A DNA stretch of 48,834 bases from Actinomycetes bacterium (GCA_021796535.1 JAKABW010000003.1:117029-165862), one strand, 5' to 3'; numbered from the stretch's first letter, positions 1 through 8,236 are shown. The notes: generated by a model not told the origin, from the letters alone. Program-made: numbers and translations.

Positions 1-55
1 TTTTTGCGTTATAAAGAATAAGTCCTGACAAATATCATAAATTGGGAAAGCCGAT

Positions 56-670
56 ATGAAAAATATAGCGACAAACTATTTTTTTAAATACTCTTCCGGC
101 CCTTTGGCGGCAGAAAAAATAAACTTTCTGAAAGAACAGATAACAAAGTTTGACGCTGCCATAGACGGTTATGTGACCGGCGTCAGGGGCAACAAAATAG
201 CGGACAGAACTTTTTACACCGCCTCGGAACTCGGAGACTTCGGCTTGCTATGGGTTATACTGGCCGTCCTGCGGGCCATGAGGGGAACAAAATTGGACGA
301 ACGGGCCGGCCTCAGAGCGGTCATAGCCACCGGCATGGAATCCACTTTGGTAAATATTTTTCTGAAATCAATTTTCCGGCGCTCCCGGCCGACGGTCGAA
401 ACGGACCACCCCCTCCCTCTCAGACAACCCCTCTCCTCCAGCTTCCCGTCGGGACACGCCACCGCGGCTTTCTGCGCCGCCACACTTTTGTCCGAAAAAG
501 ACAAACTGGGTTGGTTTTACTTTCTCTTGGCCTTTGTAGTGGCTTCCAGTAGGGTTTATGTCAGGATACATCACAGTTCCGACGTGGTGGGTGGAATCGT
601 CATAGGACTCATGTTGGGAATGCTCGGACGCACGTTGGCCCCTTTGCGATCCAGAAAAGCCAAGCGCTAA
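56..670 (+). CDS. PAP2-family membrane-associated phosphatase
   Basis: A 204-residue PAP2 (phosphatidic acid phosphatase type 2) protein. All three family motifs are visible: K104-x6-R111-P112, PSGH at 131-134, and S165-R166-x5-H172-x3-D176. H172 is expected to be the nucleophile and H134 the acid/base residue. Hydrophobic stretches near 62-73, 134-145, 152-165 and 176-192 suggest several membrane segments. Members of the family remove phosphate from lipid phosphates or undecaprenyl/polyprenyl pyrophosphate; the substrate here cannot be told. A purine-rich GGGAAAG lies just before the ATG and a TATCAT -10-like hexamer at 33-38. The gene is complete and its downstream neighbour is on the same strand about 100 bp away. 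Confidence 0.88.
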   Translation: MKNIATNYFFKYSSGPLAAEKINFLKEQITKFDAAIDGYVTGVRGNKIADRTFYTASELGDFGLLWVILAVLRAMRGTKLDERAGLRAVIATGMESTLVNIFLKSIFRRSRPTVETDHPLPLRQPLSSSFPSGHATAAFCAATLLSEKDKLGWFYFLLAFVVASSRVYVRIHHSSDVVGGIVIGLMLGMLGRTLAPLRSRKAKR

Positions 671-732
671 AAGCTTTCTTCCTCACATATCCGGGCAAAA
701 AATACCGGCCGAAAAAGCCGTCCCCAAAAATG

Positions 733-761
733 TTGTCTGGGAAGCATTAAATGGGTAGAGT
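733..761 (+). promoter_or_regulatory. Candidate leaderless promoter of the ChbG-like gene
   Basis: TTGTCT at 733-738, a 17-bp spacer, then TAGAGT at 756-761. The ATG at 768 begins 7 bp after the -10-like hexamer, so transcription would start at or next to the start codon. No Shine-Dalgarno sequence precedes this ATG. Inferred by eye. Confidence 0.45.
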
Positions 762-767
762 TAGACC

Positions 768-1610
768 ATGGCTGACATCACAAGTGACCCGACGGAACCG
801 CAGCGCGACAACATCTCACTTATCATCTGTTGTGAAAATCTGGGCACAACCTCCTCATCCAACGCCGGTATTTACAGGGCTTTGAGGGAAGGTTTGGCCA
901 CCTCGGCCTCTTTGGTCGTACCGGCTCCGTGGGCACGGGCCGCCGCCGCGGAGTACAGAGGAGAAGACATTGGAGTAAGCCTGACCCTTGTCGCCGAGTG
1001 CGATTTATTAAAGTGGGGCCCCATCACCTACGCCCCGTCTCTTTTGGGAGGCAGCGGGGGTTTTCCCGGAACCGTTGCCGACGCCTGGGAACACGCCGAC
1101 TTGGACGAAGTGCGCCGGGAATGGCGCGCCCAGGTAGAAAGGGCCATCTACTGGGGTTTTGACGTCACCCACCTGTCTTTACACCTTCCCGGCATTGAGT
1201 TGCGCCCGGAATTTTTTGACGCATACCTGGAAACAGCCGAAGAATTCCGGCTTCCCGTAAGATTGGCCAACCGAAGCGCTGAAAAAATAGCCGGATTCCC
1301 TTTTCACAATTTGGCAACGGGGCGCGGGGTCGTCTTCCCCGAAAATTGCCTGTCGATACAATCCGTACACGGAGAGACCGACATCGCCGTCACTCTTTCG
1401 CAATGCACCCAGGGCATCAACTGCATATCTTTGGACGCGGCAATCGACACATACGAATTGCGCACGGCATACCGGGACTGGGAGCAACCGGTTTCCAATT
1501 TGGCACTTTTGACAAGTTCACACTTAAAGGAGGCCGTAGAACATCGGGGCATGAATTTGGTTGGCTATAAGCACCTGAGAAATTTAATGCGCTCTGAGCC
1601 GCAACGATGA
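768..1610 (+). CDS. ChbG/YdjC-like carbohydrate deacetylase homologue with altered active site
   Basis: A 280-residue protein with the order of conserved segments of the ChbG/YdjC deacetylase family, whose members remove acetyl groups from oligosaccharides with a metal held by one Asp and two His. The expected ADDxG motif reads CCENLG (C22-E23-N24), the GVHLTL segment reads GVSLTL with S71 in place of the histidine, the HLDSH motif reads HLSLH (S137 for Asp), and the later HPAxDTPEL segment reads DAAIDTYEL (D223 for His). The frame is open over the full family length with no frameshift. It therefore looks like a maintained but probably non-hydrolytic relative (inference). It ends 4 bp from the convergent nfuA-type gene, with no visible terminator between them. 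Confidence 0.7.
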   Translation: MADITSDPTEPQRDNISLIICCENLGTTSSSNAGIYRALREGLATSASLVVPAPWARAAAAEYRGEDIGVSLTLVAECDLLKWGPITYAPSLLGGSGGFPGTVADAWEHADLDEVRREWRAQVERAIYWGFDVTHLSLHLPGIELRPEFFDAYLETAEEFRLPVRLANRSAEKIAGFPFHNLATGRGVVFPENCLSIQSVHGETDIAVTLSQCTQGINCISLDAAIDTYELRTAYRDWEQPVSNLALLTSSHLKEAVEHRGMNLVGYKHLRNLMRSEPQR

Positions 1611-1614
1611 CAAA

Positions 1615-2001
1615 TCAGTAATATCTGGGAACGTAAGATCCCTGTCCCATGGAGAAGCTCTCCTCCATGTCGATATCTTCGTCGACACTGCCCCGCACTT
1701 CGGTAACCCAGGCAAGTCTCTGCTTCAAGAGACGCTCGACGCCGCCTTGCAAGGTGACGGAGGAGATGGCGCACGATCCGCAGGCTCCCTGCAGCTGTAC
1801 GGCAACCACGCCCCGTTCGTAATCAGCTTCGACCACCGACAGATCCCCGCCGTCCATCTGAACGGCGGGTCTCATCACGTCTATCAATTCTTCCAGTTCT
1901 TTTTGCCTTTTGGCCAATTCTTCCGGCTCAAGCGCCAAAGGAGCGTCCCCGGACGAAACTTCGTCGGTGTCATGCGCTTCAGGAAAGTCTGTAAAATTCA
2001 T
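1615..2001 (-). CDS. NifU C-terminal domain (NfuA-type) Fe-S cluster carrier
   Basis: A 128-residue protein. Residues about 35-110 form a NifU C-terminal (Nfu) domain, with the two cluster-binding cysteines in the C74-x2-C77 motif (ACGSCAIS) and the preceding MDGGDL segment. Nfu proteins carry a 4Fe-4S cluster, bridged between two subunits, to target enzymes in the cytoplasm. The first 30 residues are acidic and probably flexible, and the C terminus ends in a tyrosine-rich tail (VPRYY). AAGGA lies about 7 bp before the ATG. No other isc/suf gene is in the window. Confidence 0.87.
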   Translation of the reverse strand: MNFTDFPEAHDTDEVSSGDAPLALEPEELAKRQKELEELIDVMRPAVQMDGGDLSVVEADYERGVVAVQLQGACGSCAISSVTLQGGVERLLKQRLAWVTEVRGSVDEDIDMEESFSMGQGSYVPRYY

Positions 2002-2153
2002 TTTTGTCCTTATGTAACGTAAAACAGTACGTTTGTATATAGTTGAATTTTAGCCTGCTCAAATAAAAATTTGTCTCACTCATACGAATTGGGGTTTCCT
2101 CAGATGGCTACAAACGAAATTTTTGGTTCAAATCACAAAGCAGCGTCACACAG

Positions 2154-2181
2154 TTGGCACATATAACAAAATAATCATACT
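2154..2181 (+). promoter_or_regulatory. Candidate promoter of the nucleotidyltransferase gene
   Basis: TTGGCA at 2154-2159, a 16-bp spacer, and CATACT at 2176-2181. The ATG at 2187 follows after 5 bp, again a leaderless arrangement. An alternative start, GTG at 2235, has a TACGAT hexamer at 2222-2227. Visual call only. Confidence 0.4.
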
Positions 2182-2186
2182 ATTGA

Positions 2187-3149
2187 ATGAAACTTAACAG
2201 GAAAAACCCAAAAAAGCATAGTACGATTTGTAATGTGCAGCTAGTTATATTGGCCGCAGGCCACGGCAAAAGATTCGGCGGTCTCAAGCAGATTACACCC
2301 GTCGGCCCCCACGGCGAAGCCATTATGGATTTTACCGCCGCCAGGGCAGAAGAAAGCGGTTTTGACGGAATTGTCGTTGTCTTGAGAGACGAAATCCGCC
2401 ATGAAATCGTCTCCCACGTCAAACAAAAATGGCCGGCAACTCTGCCGGTGGCCTTTGTGTCTCAGTCAAAACGTCCCGGTACGGCAGAAGCCCTAAACGC
2501 TGCCAGGCCCGCTCTTGACGGTCCGTTCGGAGTGGCCAATGCCGACGATCTTTATTCCGTAAATGCTCTGAAAGCGGTGGTCGACTACTTCAGACCCGCT
2601 CCCCAACTCTTGAAAAAATCCCGCGGTCATGGCTTTGAGGCGGCTCAGGGCGCACCGGGCAAACACCTACTGGTTGCCCACCACCTGATCCAAACCATAC
2701 TCACTAACCATGTCGTCACGAGAGGCATCTGCGAGGTGGAGAGAGGGAAACTGGTAAAAATAGTCGAACATCTGATCAGGCTGAGACCCGACGGTCTTTT
2801 TGACGCTTCCGAACTCGGAACGAGCCACATGTCTTCCGACGATCCCAGACGCAAATGGAAAAAACTCACGGGCAAAGAACCCGTCTCCATGAATCTCTGG
2901 GGATTCTCGTTGGAAATCGCGGACTTCGTGGCAGAGCAGCTGGCAAAATTCGACTTTTCCGACTTCAACAGAAGAGAGCCGCTCATCCCCGACATCGTGG
3001 CTTCGCTCATCGCATCCGACGGCTGTTGCGTGGACGTCACCGACGTGACGGACAGGTGCATAGGCCTGACTCATCCCACGGACACAGGCCTCGTCAAAGA
3101 AGAAATAGCTTCCCAATTGGTCCCCGAGCAGACAGGCGAATTCGAATAG
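2187..3149 (+). CDS. Sugar-nucleotidyltransferase-like protein (NTP transferase fold)
   Basis: A 320-residue protein opening with the nucleotidyltransferase signature LAAGHGKRFGGLKQ, which binds the NTP phosphates in enzymes that make NDP-sugars. A second conserved feature is VANADDLYS around residue 116, whose aspartates are expected to bind Mg2+, and SMNLWGF around 235. The substrate is unknown, and no sugar-pathway genes lie beside it. The start is uncertain: the ATG at 2187 adds 16 basic residues, while a GTG at 2235 would start the protein at MQLVILAAG, the usual family start. The stop is 12 bp from the convergent gene's stop. Confidence 0.72.
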   Translation: MKLNRKNPKKHSTICNVQLVILAAGHGKRFGGLKQITPVGPHGEAIMDFTAARAEESGFDGIVVVLRDEIRHEIVSHVKQKWPATLPVAFVSQSKRPGTAEALNAARPALDGPFGVANADDLYSVNALKAVVDYFRPAPQLLKKSRGHGFEAAQGAPGKHLLVAHHLIQTILTNHVVTRGICEVERGKLVKIVEHLIRLRPDGLFDASELGTSHMSSDDPRRKWKKLTGKEPVSMNLWGFSLEIADFVAEQLAKFDFSDFNRREPLIPDIVASLIASDGCCVDVTDVTDRCIGLTHPTDTGLVKEEIASQLVPEQTGEFE

Positions 3150-3161
3150 CCGCAACACCGA

Positions 3162-3998
3162 TCACCGGCGTAGGGTTCGGCCGCTTCCTTTCAGCACTTT
3201 AATTATTTTTTCCGGGGGGGTTTCCCCGAAATCAAACATCGGATTGACGGGCCGTGCCGCGACTTCGGGTTCACCGCCCGAAAAGACCGCCCCGGATTCG
3301 CACAAAACATATTCGTCGGCAAATCGGCCGCCGGTCGGCCGAAAAAGTGCGTCGGGTTCTTTTGTCCCCCCGTCAGTGCCTTCCGCGACCAAAAAGGCCA
3401 GTCTTGCGTCTTTGGCGATTCCGGTGACAACGCAGTCTTTTGTCCCGAAAACACCCAAAGGCAAAAACCCTTCTTCGTGCGCGTATTTTGGCTTCAGCTC
3501 AAATTCCGCGGTGCCCTTTTCCGCGGTAACGGTAACTTTGCCGCATAAGAACCCGACCAACTCCGAAAAAGCGCTTTTCGCCTCATCCCTCCCGTTCTCG
3601 GCCGGGAGCGCAATCCTCATCCGGCCCCCGGAACAAAAGTCCAGACTGTTAACCTGTTTTGCCAGCACTCCCGCAGGACGGTCAAAAAAACCGCTTCCGC
3701 ATACCCCACAGCCGAAAAATATGCCGAAAGAGAGCCTTGAAGTGCGTCCGATTCCCGCGGCACACAGCGCCACCGGATCGATCACGACCGCGGCGGAATC
3801 CGCTGTTGCCGAGCCAAAGTCCCGGACACAGTCTCCGTGAACGGCTCTCAACAGGACAAGAGCGAACCCTTCTTCGTCCAACAGAGAAAAAAGCTCCGTC
3901 ATCGCGGCCAGATAAGCGTTTGTCTCCGAGGAACCGGGCACAAAAATATCGAACAGGACCGCCGACTTTGGTTTTTGAGGTACCGAAAAAATTGTCAT
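3162..3998 (-). CDS. Divergent luciferase-like (LLM-fold) protein, probably incomplete
   Basis: A protein of about 278 residues. Its middle resembles the N-terminal half of LLM-class flavin-dependent oxidoreductases: DPVALCAAGIGRTSRLSFG, then RPAGVLAKQVNSLDFCSGGR, which matches the family pattern DPxxxLAAxAxxTxRIxLG...HPAxxAKxxxTLDxLSGGR. The rest is divergent and shorter than the usual 320-350 residues, with an unusual number of cysteines. It may be a degenerate or specialised member. The start is set at the ATG of MTIFSVPQ; an upstream in-frame ATG at 4019 would add 7 residues. The flavin and substrate cannot be deduced. Confidence 0.5.
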   Translation of the reverse strand: MTIFSVPQKPKSAVLFDIFVPGSSETNAYLAAMTELFSLLDEEGFALVLLRAVHGDCVRDFGSATADSAAVVIDPVALCAAGIGRTSRLSFGIFFGCGVCGSGFFDRPAGVLAKQVNSLDFCSGGRMRIALPAENGRDEAKSAFSELVGFLCGKVTVTAEKGTAEFELKPKYAHEEGFLPLGVFGTKDCVVTGIAKDARLAFLVAEGTDGGTKEPDALFRPTGGRFADEYVLCESGAVFSGGEPEVAARPVNPMFDFGETPPEKIIKVLKGSGRTLRR

Positions 3999-4074
3999 TT
4001 TATATATGCACCTTAGCATTTCTTCAAAAAACGGATGCCTTTAAACCCACGCTCTCAAAATAACCGCAAAAATT

Positions 4075-4102
4075 TTTACAACCTCTTCTTTTTTGTCATA
4101 CT
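4075..4102 (+). promoter_or_regulatory. Candidate leaderless promoter of the small zinc-motif gene
   Basis: TTTACA at 4075-4080, a 16-bp spacer and CATACT at 4097-4102, followed after 6 bp by the ATG at 4109. The same hexamer CATACT precedes the gene at 2187. Confidence 0.4.
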
Positions 4103-4108
4103 GGCAGT

Positions 4109-4369
4109 ATGGCCAAAAAACGTCCCATGAGGGTCAACCTCTTCTCCAAAGTCAAATTGGTGGACGATCCGTTGAGCGGCCTGCTCTCCGAAGAAAGACA
4201 GATCCAACCCTTTGCCGCAACCAAAACTTACATATGTCCCGGCTGCAATCAAGAAATATGGCCGGGAACAGGACACTTGGTGATAGTGCCGATTGCCGAT
4301 CCCAATCACCGGAGGCATTGGCATACCAGCTGTTGGGCAAACAGAAACACCCGCTTCCCAAAAAGCTGA
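4109..4369 (+). CDS. Small conserved actinobacterial zinc-motif protein
   Basis: An 86-residue protein with a basic N terminus. A probable zinc site is formed by C43-x2-C46 (YICPGCNQEI), H56, and the H70-W-H72-TS-C75 cluster. Small proteins with the same CPGC...HWHTxCW pattern are widespread in Actinobacteria, sometimes labelled 'ATP/GTP-binding protein' without experimental support. No catalytic motif is visible, and nucleic-acid binding is only a guess from the basic ends. It ends about 155 bp before the next plus-strand gene. Confidence 0.68.
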   Translation: MAKKRPMRVNLFSKVKLVDDPLSGLLSEERQIQPFAATKTYICPGCNQEIWPGTGHLVIVPIADPNHRRHWHTSCWANRNTRFPKS

Positions 4370-4524
4370 AGCACAACACCCTCGGTTCCTGTCAAAGTCC
4401 GGTTAATCCATCTTCAACAGCAGCGTCAGACACCCGGTTATAAATGTGTCTTTTGTCGGGACCGCCCCCGCAAACGAAGTATGCGAAATAGCGCTATGAT
4501 GTAAGTAGGAGCGTAAAAATACTA

Positions 4525-5046
4525 ATGCTTGAGATACTGAAACTGTTGACGTGGACGGGAAGCGGTCTGAAGCCGACATCATACGAAGTGATATTCGGCA
4601 CCATAGGCGCAGTTCTCGCGTTCATGGGAGCCTATAACTATCACCGCATTACCGGCGCCAATCCCTGGCGGATTCCTTCTGCCCTGTGGGCGGTGCTTGC
4701 TTTTTTTTCTCCGCTCGGTTTAATATTGGAATTTGTCGCCAAATCCAAATTGTCATTCAGGACTTCCGACAAACAAAGCGGCCTATATGCCGCCAAACAT
4801 GGGCGCAGCATGATGAATGATTCTTCGCAACCGTTGCCCGCCAATCACAATCTGACAGACGGTCAATATCTTGTGAACGAAGAGTACGACACAGCCGACT
4901 ACGAGGAAAATACCCACTATCCCCTGTTTGGCTGGTACCCTGATCCGCATAAAAAATACCGGTACCGCTACTGGGACGGCAAGGCTTGGACAAAGTTTAT
5001 TTCGGACGGAAAAGTAAGAAGCACAGACAAAGACTTTGCCGACTGA
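4525..5046 (+). CDS. Membrane protein with C-terminal DUF2510 domain
   Basis: A 173-residue protein with two membrane segments (about 20-38 and 51-72), an acidic/polar linker, and a C-terminal DUF2510 motif: GWYPDP at 136-141 followed by YRYWDGKAWT. DUF2510 is a short domain found at the ends of actinobacterial membrane proteins, with no known biochemical role. A TATGAT hexamer lies at 4495-4500 and TAGGAG about 15 bp before the ATG. Its stop is 6 bp from the convergent DUF2469 gene. Confidence 0.72.
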   Translation: MLEILKLLTWTGSGLKPTSYEVIFGTIGAVLAFMGAYNYHRITGANPWRIPSALWAVLAFFSPLGLILEFVAKSKLSFRTSDKQSGLYAAKHGRSMMNDSSQPLPANHNLTDGQYLVNEEYDTADYEENTHYPLFGWYPDPHKKYRYRYWDGKAWTKFISDGKVRSTDKDFAD

Positions 5047-5052
5047 GTCGGA

Positions 5053-5349
5053 TCAGAGATCTTTATCCGGAATAACTTCGATATTGACGTCTTTTGTGGT
5101 AAGAACCCTGACCGAGGAAGCAAAGCGGGCCGGTCTGTACATATCCCAAACCCATGCGTCTTCCAAAAGCAACTCCACCCATCCGGAAGATTCGTCTCCG
5201 TATTGTTTCAGACTCACTTCGTTGGCCAAATAAAAACGTCTTTCCGTTTCTATGGCGTACTTAAACATGGGTAAAACAGCTCTGTATTCCTGATATAAGG
5301 AAAGCTCTATTTCGGCTTCAAATTGTTCCAAATCCTCTTCGGCGCTCAT
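5053..5349 (-). CDS. DUF2469 family protein
   Basis: A 98-residue member of DUF2469, an actinobacterial family of unknown function. Recognised by MSAEEDLEQFEAEIELSLYQ, the central ETERRFYLANEV, and DAWVWDMYRPARFASSVRVL followed by KDVN. The protein is acidic and has no signal peptide or membrane segment. In many actinobacteria this gene lies downstream of rplS with lepB and rnhB in between; here it follows rplS by 25 bp with neither present, so it is probably the last gene of the ribosomal/trmD operon. Confidence 0.85.
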   Translation of the reverse strand: MSAEEDLEQFEAEIELSLYQEYRAVLPMFKYAIETERRFYLANEVSLKQYGDESSGWVELLLEDAWVWDMYRPARFASSVRVLTTKDVNIEVIPDKDL

Positions 5350-5374
5350 ATAACCTCAACGCCCGGTCGAGAAA

Positions 5375-5740
5375 CTAAGATACACGTGTTGTTCTACGCT
5401 CCTTGATCTTTGCCGCTTTACCGATACGGTCGCGGAGGTAGTAAAGCTTGGCTCTTCTTACGTCGCCTTCCGTAACCATTTCAATTTTAGATAATATCGG
5501 AGAATGGACGGGGAACGTGCGCTCCACGCCCACACCGAAGCTAATTTTACGCACGGTAAAGGTTTCTCTTGCGCCGCTTCCCTGTCTCCTGATCACGGCA
5601 CCCTGGAAAACCTGAATTCTCTCTCTGTTGCCTTCCACGACACGGACATGAACTTTGATGGTGTCACCTGGTCTGAATGACGGTATGTCGTCTCGCAGTA
5701 TTGCGTTGTCAACTAGATCTGTGGGATTCATATAAGTCAT
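5375..5740 (-). CDS. rplS: 50S ribosomal protein L19
   Basis: A 121-residue L19 of ordinary length, with the family segments [40 protein letters not shown], and the C-terminal [21 protein letters not shown]19 sits at the 30S-50S interface. It lies 29 bp downstream of trmD in the same orientation, the usual rpsP-rimM-trmD-rplS order. Confidence 0.97.
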   Translation of the reverse strand: MTYMNPTDLVDNAILRDDIPSFRPGDTIKVHVRVVEGNRERIQVFQGAVIRRQGSGARETFTVRKISFGVGVERTFPVHSPILSKIEMVTEGDVRRAKLYYLRDRIGKAAKIKERRTTRVS

Positions 5741-5769
5741 TCTCCTTGCATAGCCAGGTTTCTAAAAGT

Positions 5770-6564
5770 CTAATTATCGGGACCTGTCCGATATCCGTAT
5801 TTTACGAGTAATTGTAGCTCATCGCGACTCAGTCCACCGCGTTTTTCTAGCATATCCTGTCTTTTGCACACAGTTTTATACAACGCGGAGGCTTTGCGCC
5901 ATTCTGCTATTTTAGCATGATTTCCGCTCCTCAAAACTTCCGGAACCTCCATCCCCCTAAAGTCAAACGGCTTTGTAAAATGTTCGTACTCCAACAACCC
6001 GTCGCTGAAACTTTCCTCTTCCGCCGATTCCGAGTTTCCCAACACTTCCGGCAAAAGCCTGGCCACGGCTTCTATCACCGCCAAAGCAGCCAGTTCCCCT
6101 CCCGCCAAAACATAGTCGCCTATAGAAATTTCGTCGTCCACAAGGTATTTTGTTATGCGTCCGTCCACTCCTTCGTACCTGCCGCACAAAAGAGAAAAGC
6201 CCCTGCGGCCTCTTTCGTCTCTGAAGGAGGCCAGTTCTTGGGCTTTTTTTTGATCAAAGACGGCTCCTGCCGGAGAGAGCAAAAACAGGGGGCGGACGAT
6301 GTCGGCGGACTCGACGGCGCAAAAAACCGGCTCCGGCATCATCACCATACCGGGTCCGCCGCCGAAAGGAGTGTCGTCGACGGAATGATGCCTGTCTGCC
6401 GCAAAATCCCGCAGGTCATGAGTGCTTACTTTTAAGCAGTTGTTGTCCTGCGCTCTCCCCAAAATGCTTTGCGCACAATAGTCGTCAATCATCCGGGGAA
6501 ATATGGTAAAAACATCCACGCAAAAAACCGATTCCCGCTGGGGCAATTCATTCATCACAGACAC
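5770..6564 (-). CDS. trmD: tRNA (guanine-37-N1)-methyltransferase
   Basis: A 264-residue TrmD that methylates N1 of G37 in tRNAs reading CNN-type codons, preventing +1 frameshifting. The SAM-binding trefoil-knot segments are visible: LLCGRYEGVDGRI, then SIGDYVLAGGELAAL. The N terminus VDVFTIFPRMID and the DDTPFGGGPGMVM loop are also typical. The frame opens at a GTG (6564); an ATG three codons on (6555, MNELPQRES) is an equally plausible start. Either way the protein has about 12-15 residues before the usual start. There are 158 bp between this gene and the upstream rimM, so it may have its own promoter. Confidence 0.95.
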   Translation of the reverse strand: MSVMNELPQRESVFCVDVFTIFPRMIDDYCAQSILGRAQDNNCLKVSTHDLRDFAADRHHSVDDTPFGGGPGMVMMPEPVFCAVESADIVRPLFLLSPAGAVFDQKKAQELASFRDERGRRGFSLLCGRYEGVDGRITKYLVDDEISIGDYVLAGGELAALAVIEAVARLLPEVLGNSESAEEESFSDGLLEYEHFTKPFDFRGMEVPEVLRSGNHAKIAEWRKASALYKTVCKRQDMLEKRGGLSRDELQLLVKYGYRTGPDN

Positions 6565-6722
6565 CGATCTGAGTCAAACAACCCGGACTGAATAATTATG
6601 GCAAAAAATGTTCCGGGTACACCGGAAAAGCCCGACGGAATTTGCTTATTTCCTCCTTGCGACAGAAGACATCGCGACGGGAGAAGCGCCGTCGAAAAAA
6701 ACTGCCGCAAAGCCGTGAACAC

Positions 6723-7232
6723 CTAAGACAAAAGGCCTTCCGGAATATCCACAAGAATTTCGGTTTCTGTCACGGAGCGCACAAATACCAGCGGAACAAG
6801 GCCGGAATTTTCCAAAACCAGCAAATCGCTGGCGGGGTTGGCTTCCACAGAAACGACTTTCCCGTGAGAAAAGCCGCTCTGGTCCGTCAATGTCTTGCCT
6901 ATCAGCTCGTGGACGAACAGATCACCTTCTCCCGATTCGAGCGGCGGTCCGGTAAGCAGAGACCCTCTGAATTTTTCTGCCGCACTCATGTCGTCGCAAC
7001 CGACAAACTTCACCAGAAAACCGTTTTTATGACGAGAAGCCGACTCTATGCAAAGCTCAATCGGCTTTGAGCCGCCTGAAACATAAAGCAGGCTTCCGAC
7101 GGCAAAGCGCTCGGAACGGTTGCTGACGGGGTAAACCAACACCTGACCTTTCAGACCGTGCGGCTTTACGATACGTCCGATTTCGAGAAAACCGGGGGCA
7201 TCCGCCGGCGGTGCTTCGGATCCGTCAGTCAA
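6723..7232 (-). CDS. rimM: 16S rRNA processing protein RimM
   Basis: A 169-residue RimM, a factor that binds ribosomal protein S19 and helps mature the 30S head. The N-terminal RimM domain begins with LEIGRIVKPHGLKGQVLVYP; the C-terminal PRC-barrel includes VHELIGKTLTDQSGFSHGKV and ends with LVPLVFVRSVTETEILVDIPEGLL. Its start overlaps the end of the khpA-like gene by 8 bp, suggesting translational coupling. Confidence 0.94.
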   Translation of the reverse strand: MTDGSEAPPADAPGFLEIGRIVKPHGLKGQVLVYPVSNRSERFAVGSLLYVSGGSKPIELCIESASRHKNGFLVKFVGCDDMSAAEKFRGSLLTGPPLESGEGDLFVHELIGKTLTDQSGFSHGKVVSVEANPASDLLVLENSGLVPLVFVRSVTETEILVDIPEGLLS

Positions 7233-7674
7233 CTATCTCCACGACGGCGTCGGTTTTATCGCGGGCCGCCGCCGCCCTCACGACCACTCTGACGGCTTGG
7301 ATAACGCGTCCTTTGCGTCCTATCATGCGGCCCATGTCCTCCGGAGCAACCTTAAGAAGCAGCTTTGCGCCGACTTTTGCGGGCACCACGTCCACTTCCA
7401 CGGCGTCCGGATCTTCCACCAATTGCCGCGCCAAAAACTCCAAAACGTCTTTTGAGCGTCCGCCCGGAATGAGATTGGGGTCCGGCTCGCTGTCCTCTTC
7501 GTTTTCGGAAGATGTCAAGACTTGAGCGTCTGCGTCACTGTCCGCCGCTTCGACGGTTTCGGGAACGCTTGCCGTTTCGGCAACCGACAAGTCGGCGTCG
7601 CCTTCTTCGGTTGAAGGGGAGGGGAATTGGGGTTCCGCAAACAGCGGAGCTCCCGTGTCACCTGTCTGTGTCAT
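7225..7674 (-). CDS. khpA: KhpA-like KH-domain RNA-binding protein with acidic N-terminal extension
   Basis: A 149-residue protein. The last ~77 residues are a type-II KH domain of the KhpA family, starting at DVLEFLARQLVEDPDAVEV and carrying the RNA-binding loop GRKG at 119-122. KhpA binds RNA in the cytoplasm, often with KhpB, and its gene normally lies between rpsP and rimM, as here. The first ~70 residues are unusual: rich in Asp, Glu, Ser and Thr, almost without basic residues, and probably disordered; ordinary KhpA is only about 75-80 residues. The ATG lies 2 bp after the rpsP stop. Confidence 0.88.
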   Translation of the reverse strand: MTQTGDTGAPLFAEPQFPSPSTEEGDADLSVAETASVPETVEAADSDADAQVLTSSENEEDSEPDPNLIPGGRSKDVLEFLARQLVEDPDAVEVDVVPAKVGAKLLLKVAPEDMGRMIGRKGRVIQAVRVVVRAAAARDKTDAVVEIVD

Positions 7675-7676
7675 GA

Positions 7677-8066
7677 TTAAACCTCGGTATCACTCGAAGA
7701 AGTAGGAACTGTCTCCAAAACTTTATCCTCTTTTTTTGCCGCCGCCGCTTTGGCGGGGGCAGATTTGGCGGAAGCGGCTTTGGCGGCAAGTTTGGAGGCC
7801 GAACTCTTGGAATCGGAATACTCCTGCCATGCCCCGGAAAGCTCCAGCAACTTTTTGACTCTTTCGGTTGGCTGAGCACCTTTCGCGAGCCATGCGCTTG
7901 CTTTTGCGTTGTCGATGGAAACCGCCGCGGGCTCTTGTCTGGGAGCGTATGTGCCGATTGTCTCAATAAATTTACCGTCACGCGGCGATCTGCTGTCGGC
8001 GACCACAACACGGTAAGTGGGCTGCTTTTTTTTACCCATCCGCATCAGGCGTAGTTTTACTGCCAC
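7677..8066 (-). CDS. rpsP: 30S ribosomal protein S16
   Basis: A 129-residue S16 with the conserved core [40 protein letters not shown] and the later [15 protein letters not shown]. The C-terminal ~45 residues are an Ala/Lys-rich tail typical of actinobacterial S16. Translation begins at GTG, with GAAGGAA about 6 bp upstream. It is the first gene of the rpsP-khpA-rimM-trmD-rplS-DUF2469 cluster; a possible promoter TTGATG-N18-TAGATT lies roughly 40-75 bp upstream in the gap after ffh. Confidence 0.96.
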   Translation of the reverse strand: MAVKLRLMRMGKKKQPTYRVVVADSRSPRDGKFIETIGTYAPRQEPAAVSIDNAKASAWLAKGAQPTERVKKLLELSGAWQEYSDSKSSASKLAAKAASAKSAPAKAAAAKKEDKVLETVPTSSSDTEV

Positions 8067-8236
8067 GTTATTTCCTTCGCTTCCCCGGGTCTTACCCGAT
8101 AATCTACCGATAAGGTTGTCTTATCATCAAAAAGAAACCGTTCATTGATATTATTTCGTAAAGTTTACATTATTTAAATTCATTAATTGCCCGAGTGGAG
8201 GCAAAAGGAGAAATTATTTTTTATTTTAAATTCATC

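Noticed and set aside
2016-2033. AACGT / ACGTT inverted repeat upstream of the NfuA-type gene
   Set aside because: Only 5-bp arms with an 8-bp spacer; expected by chance in sequence of this length.
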